The notes beneath the pieces are model-generated. The model did not search any database, was not told the origin of the DNA, and was given only the letters and a program-made list of their open reading frames with translations. This document shows positions 5,331 to 7,688 of a stretch of DNA of 7,688 nucleotides, in pieces. Within the stretch, counting starts at the first letter, position 1, and every line of letters starts with the position of its first letter. The DNA lies in assembly GCA_964353455.1 (NCBI GenBank), contig CAYGWP010000479.1:1-7688 (forward strand), given 5' to 3'. The translations under genes and the position numbers were made by a program. Source of the stretch: CAYGWP01 sp964353455. GTDB taxonomy: Bacteria > Planctomycetota > Phycisphaerae > FEN-1346.

Positions 5331-7052
5331 ATGATCTTGAGGACGTGCACTACGCTTGCTTCGCTGTTGGTCTGCGTGTTTGCCGGAAGGACTCTCTGGG
5401 GCGCGCCGCCGGAGCAGTTCCACATCTGGGGCGACCGGGCCAAGGCCCACCCGTACCTGGCGGAAAGCGGGCCGGAGTCGCCCCTTGCGGCGGTCGAGGC
5501 TGCGGCGGAGGAGAAGGCCCGCGGGTTCATCGTCTTCGCCAGGCCGCCGGCCTTTCTTATCAGGCCCGACTTCGTCCCCGCGGCGGCGGACCGGTGCGCG
5601 GCCATCGCTGTCCGGGATTGCCCGGGCCAGTATGGCCCCATCACGTTCGCGGTGCTGGCCCTGCGGCCGGGCGAGTTCTCGGTAACCCTGACGGACCTTG
5701 CGGGGCCGGGCGGGAAGACCATCGCCGCAGAGAACTTCGATGTCCGGGTTGTCCGCCGCGTGAAGGTCACGGCCAAGAACACGGCCGAGGTCATCCCGCT
5801 TCTTGTGGAGGCCTGCGACAAGGCGGCCGTGCCGGAGCGATGCCACCGGCAGTTCTGGATCACGTACCGCGTGCCGGACGATGCCGCCCCCGGGGCGTAC
5901 GAAGGCAAGGTCCGCGTTCTGGCCGGCGGCGAGGAGCACCTGGCGCTGCCGCTCCGGCTGACGGTCCATGCCTTCCGGCTCGTCGAGCCGGACGTTAATC
6001 TGTATATCTATTACAATAACTCTACTGAGGCTTCGTCTCTGCCGCTGGCCGAGAAGGAACTTGCGGACCAGCGATGCCACGGAATGAACATGGCCCCGCT
6101 CTCGCTGCCCGTGACGAGGGACGGGGACCTGGCGCGCGAGGCCCTCGCGCCGTGGCTGGACCTTTACAGGAGGATCGGCTTCGCCCGGCCGCACCTCCAC
6201 GTCGGCCTGTGGAACCGGATCACGGCCGAGTGGCTCAACACGCCCGACGCATCTATAAAGATGTACTGCCCCTGGTTCCGCTATTATCCGTTCAGCGAGA
6301 GGCTCAACCGGCGGTACGTCGAGACCGTCAAGATAGTCCGCGACGAGGCCCGCGCTCGCGGCCTCGAACTTGTGCTGGCCGTGGCCGACGAGGCCGGCAG
6401 CCACCCCTGGACCACCGAGGCCACGCAGCACTACAACGACCTCGTGAAGGCCCAGGTTCCGGACGTCCTCCGCGAACTGACCGTGGGCGGCGGGTGGGCG
6501 ATGAAACGGCCCGAAGACGAGCTCTGGAAGGGACGCATCAATATATGGAGCACAAACCGCTGGCTTGCCGACAAACTCGAACTCGTCCGCCTGGGCGACC
6601 CGAAGGCCGTCATCCAGATCTACAACATGGCCGGCGGCGGGTCGTCGCCCGGCGGCATCGAGGGCCCCCGGCTCCTCTATGGGTTCTTCAACTGGAAGGC
6701 CAAGGTTGCAGGTGCCGCGCAGTGGACGTACTACCACAACGCGACGCCGTCGGACAACTACACCTGGCCGGCCGAGGATGCGCGGCAGGGGCGCGTGCCC
6801 ACGCTGCGGTGGGAGATGGTCCGCGAGGGGGCGAAGGACCGCCGGTATCTGGCGACGCTCGAGGCGAAGTTGGCCGGCAAGAGAGGCCCTGCGGCGGATG
6901 AGGCCCGTAAGTTCCTCGACGAGATCGCCGCGCGGATCATCCTGCGGACCGACCAGTACGATCCGATCGGCGGCGGGAAGATTCCAACCGAGCCGCCCGG
7001 CACGTACGACGGGTGGCGCGACCGCATCGCCGAGTTGATCCGGAAACTCTGA
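5331..7052 (+). CDS. Secreted GH123/DUF4091-like glycoside hydrolase family protein
   Basis: A 573-residue exported protein with a signal peptide at about 1-24 (hydrophobic LASLLVCVFAG, then WGAPP). Residues 85-215 look like a beta-sandwich, ending in WITYRVPDDAAPGAYEGKV (176-194) and LPLRLTVHAFRL (206-217), the usual lead-in to the catalytic barrel of GH123 and DUF4091 proteins. The barrel runs from about 222 to 500. ELVLAVADEAGSHP (346-359) contains the adjacent pair D353-E354, which matches in kind and position the Asp-Glu pair used for substrate-assisted catalysis by GH123 N-acetyl-beta-galactosaminidases. The C-terminus has GFFNWKAKVAGAAQWTYYH (451-469) and LRWEMVREGAKDRRYLATLE (492-511), the DUF4091 signature. 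If active, it should cleave a 2-acetamido-sugar from a glycan in the periplasm or outside the cell; DUF4091 proteins are diverse, so specificity is unproven. It lies 112 bases after the beta-helix gene and converges with the minus-strand gene. Confidence 0.85.
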   Translation: MILRTCTTLASLLVCVFAGRTLWGAPPEQFHIWGDRAKAHPYLAESGPESPLAAVEAAAEEKARGFIVFARPPAFLIRPDFVPAAADRCAAIAVRDCPGQYGPITFAVLALRPGEFSVTLTDLAGPGGKTIAAENFDVRVVRRVKVTAKNTAEVIPLLVEACDKAAVPERCHRQFWITYRVPDDAAPGAYEGKVRVLAGGEEHLALPLRLTVHAFRLVEPDVNLYIYYNNSTEASSLPLAEKELADQRCHGMNMAPLSLPVTRDGDLAREALAPWLDLYRRIGFARPHLHVGLWNRITAEWLNTPDASIKMYCPWFRYYPFSERLNRRYVETVKIVRDEARARGLELVLAVADEAGSHPWTTEATQHYNDLVKAQVPDVLRELTVGGGWAMKRPEDELWKGRINIWSTNRWLADKLELVRLGDPKAVIQIYNMAGGGSSPGGIEGPRLLYGFFNWKAKVAGAAQWTYYHNATPSDNYTWPAEDARQGRVPTLRWEMVREGAKDRRYLATLEAKLAGKRGPAADEARKFLDEIAARIILRTDQYDPIGGGKIPTEPPGTYDGWRDRIAELIRKL

Positions 7053-7057
7053 CCGCG

Positions 7058-7688
7058 CTATTTTGTCTTCGTTTCGGCCGGGCGCAATTTCTCCGGCTCA
7101 AGCGGCGCGAGGATGCGGCGGCCGATGTCCTCGCCGTTCATATCGAGGATTGTCCGCGCGGGCGGGGGATCGGCAACCGGGATTCCGCCGGCCGGGTATG
7201 CGGCCTGGATACTGATGGGTCCGTCGGCGCCGGCGGCCGTGACGGAGAGTTTGCCGGAAGCCGTCTGGGCGCCGGCCTTCGCTCCCGAAAACTGCCGCCG
7301 CCATGCATGGAACGCCTCATCCGTGGCCAGGCCGCTGCCGACGCGGACCCAGAACGCCGCGCCGGCGCCTTCCACCGTCGGAACGACCGCCTGCTTGGAT
7401 TCGTAGTGCGTCACGGTCAGCCGCACCACGCCGTAGGCGTTGCCATCGTCCACGAGAGCGACCGAGGCGGGCTTGCCCTCCACGCCGCGCGTCCACGGCA
7501 CTCGGATGCCGACGGCGGCCGTGCCCTTGCGAAGCACGAGCGCCTCGCCGTCGGCTATCGGGAATGCGGCCGGCGCATCGGCCTTCATCGTCAGCCGCCG
7601 GTCGCCGATCCAGAAGCCGTCAACGTCGCGCGGCATGACAAAGTGCGATTCGAGCGTCGTGGCAGTCTTCAACATGTCTTCCTGGCGA
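7058..7688 (-). CDS. Unrecognised protein, C-terminal fragment running off the window
   Basis: At least 209 residues are read on the minus strand, ending at a TAG whose complement is at 7058-7060. The frame stays open to the right edge (codons R-Q-E-D before the Met at 7673-7675). That Met is probably internal: the sequence after it has no signal peptide and looks like mid-domain beta structure (LESHFVMPRDVDGFWIGDRR). An AGGA lies 4 bases before it, so a true start there is not excluded. The protein is beta-rich, with alternating hydrophobic strands (EALVLRKGTAAVGIRVPW, ASVALVDDGNAYGVVRLTV, KLSVTAAGADGPISIQAAY) and a Pro-rich tail. This suggests a C-terminal beta-sandwich of a larger protein, possibly a carbohydrate-active one, since such modules are common there. 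No catalytic motif or family was recognised. Third-position G/C bias agrees with real coding. It converges on the GH123-like gene across a 5-base gap, so it belongs to a different transcription unit. Confidence 0.7.
   Translation of the reverse strand, partial: RQEDMLKTATTLESHFVMPRDVDGFWIGDRRLTMKADAPAAFPIADGEALVLRKGTAAVGIRVPWTRGVEGKPASVALVDDGNAYGVVRLTVTHYESKQAVVPTVEGAGAAFWVRVGSGLATDEAFHAWRRQFSGAKAGAQTASGKLSVTAAGADGPISIQAAYPAGGIPVADPPPARTILDMNGEDIGRRILAPLEPEKLRPAETKTK

Noticed and set aside
1961..5908. A very long open frame (1,315 codons) on the minus strand opposite the oxidoreductase, beta-helix and part of the hydrolase gene
   Set aside because: It is a mirror of G/C-biased third positions in three well-supported plus-strand genes. 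Its predicted product is low-complexity, rich in Ala, Arg, Gly and Asp, and shows no recognisable domain.
5211..6737. A 508-codon minus-strand open frame opposite the GH123-like gene
   Set aside because: The plus-strand gene here has a signal peptide, a ribosome binding site and family motifs. The antisense frame has none and is explained by codon bias.

Overview
The window is GC-rich bacterial DNA with strong G/C preference at third codon positions. It carries five protein-coding genes, two of them cut by the window edges, and one intergenic palindromic element. The mix of genes suggests a member of the Planctomycetota or a related PVC lineage, perhaps a Phycisphaerae-like environmental genome: a CusA-type metal pump, a stand-alone PP2C phosphatase, an FAD_oxidored-type flavoprotein, a secreted parallel beta-helix protein and a secreted GH123/DUF4091-type protein. 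This placement is an inference from gene content; there is no rRNA or other marker gene here.

Layout. Positions 2-907 (+) encode the last 301 residues of a heavy-metal efflux RND transporter of the CusA/CzcA group. Positions 1016-1750 (+) encode a complete single-domain PP2C (PPM) Ser/Thr phosphatase with a GTG start after a good Shine-Dalgarno sequence and a plausible promoter. Positions 1747-1899 form a palindromic, MITE-like element with imperfect terminal inverted repeats and a nested hairpin core. Its left end overlaps the phosphatase stop codon.

A same-strand run of three genes follows. Positions 2003-3289 encode a cytoplasmic FAD-dependent oxidoreductase, 3338-5218 a secreted right-handed parallel beta-helix protein, and 5331-7052 a secreted glycoside-hydrolase-like protein with an Asp-Glu pair and a DUF4091-like C-terminus. 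Spacings of 48 and 112 bases fit one transcription unit. On the minus strand, 7058-7688 holds the C-terminal part of an unrecognised protein, tail-to-tail with the hydrolase and only 5 bases away.

How they may work together. The pump and the phosphatase look like independent housekeeping or stress functions. The three-gene run looks like a small glycan- or carbohydrate-processing unit: two exported proteins act on a polymer or amino-sugar glycan outside the cytoplasm, and a flavoenzyme acts on a product or unrelated metabolite inside. The substrate cannot be read from the sequence, and no transporter, regulator or sulfatase lies in the window to narrow it. No tRNA, rRNA, CRISPR array, transposase or convincing rho-independent terminator was seen.
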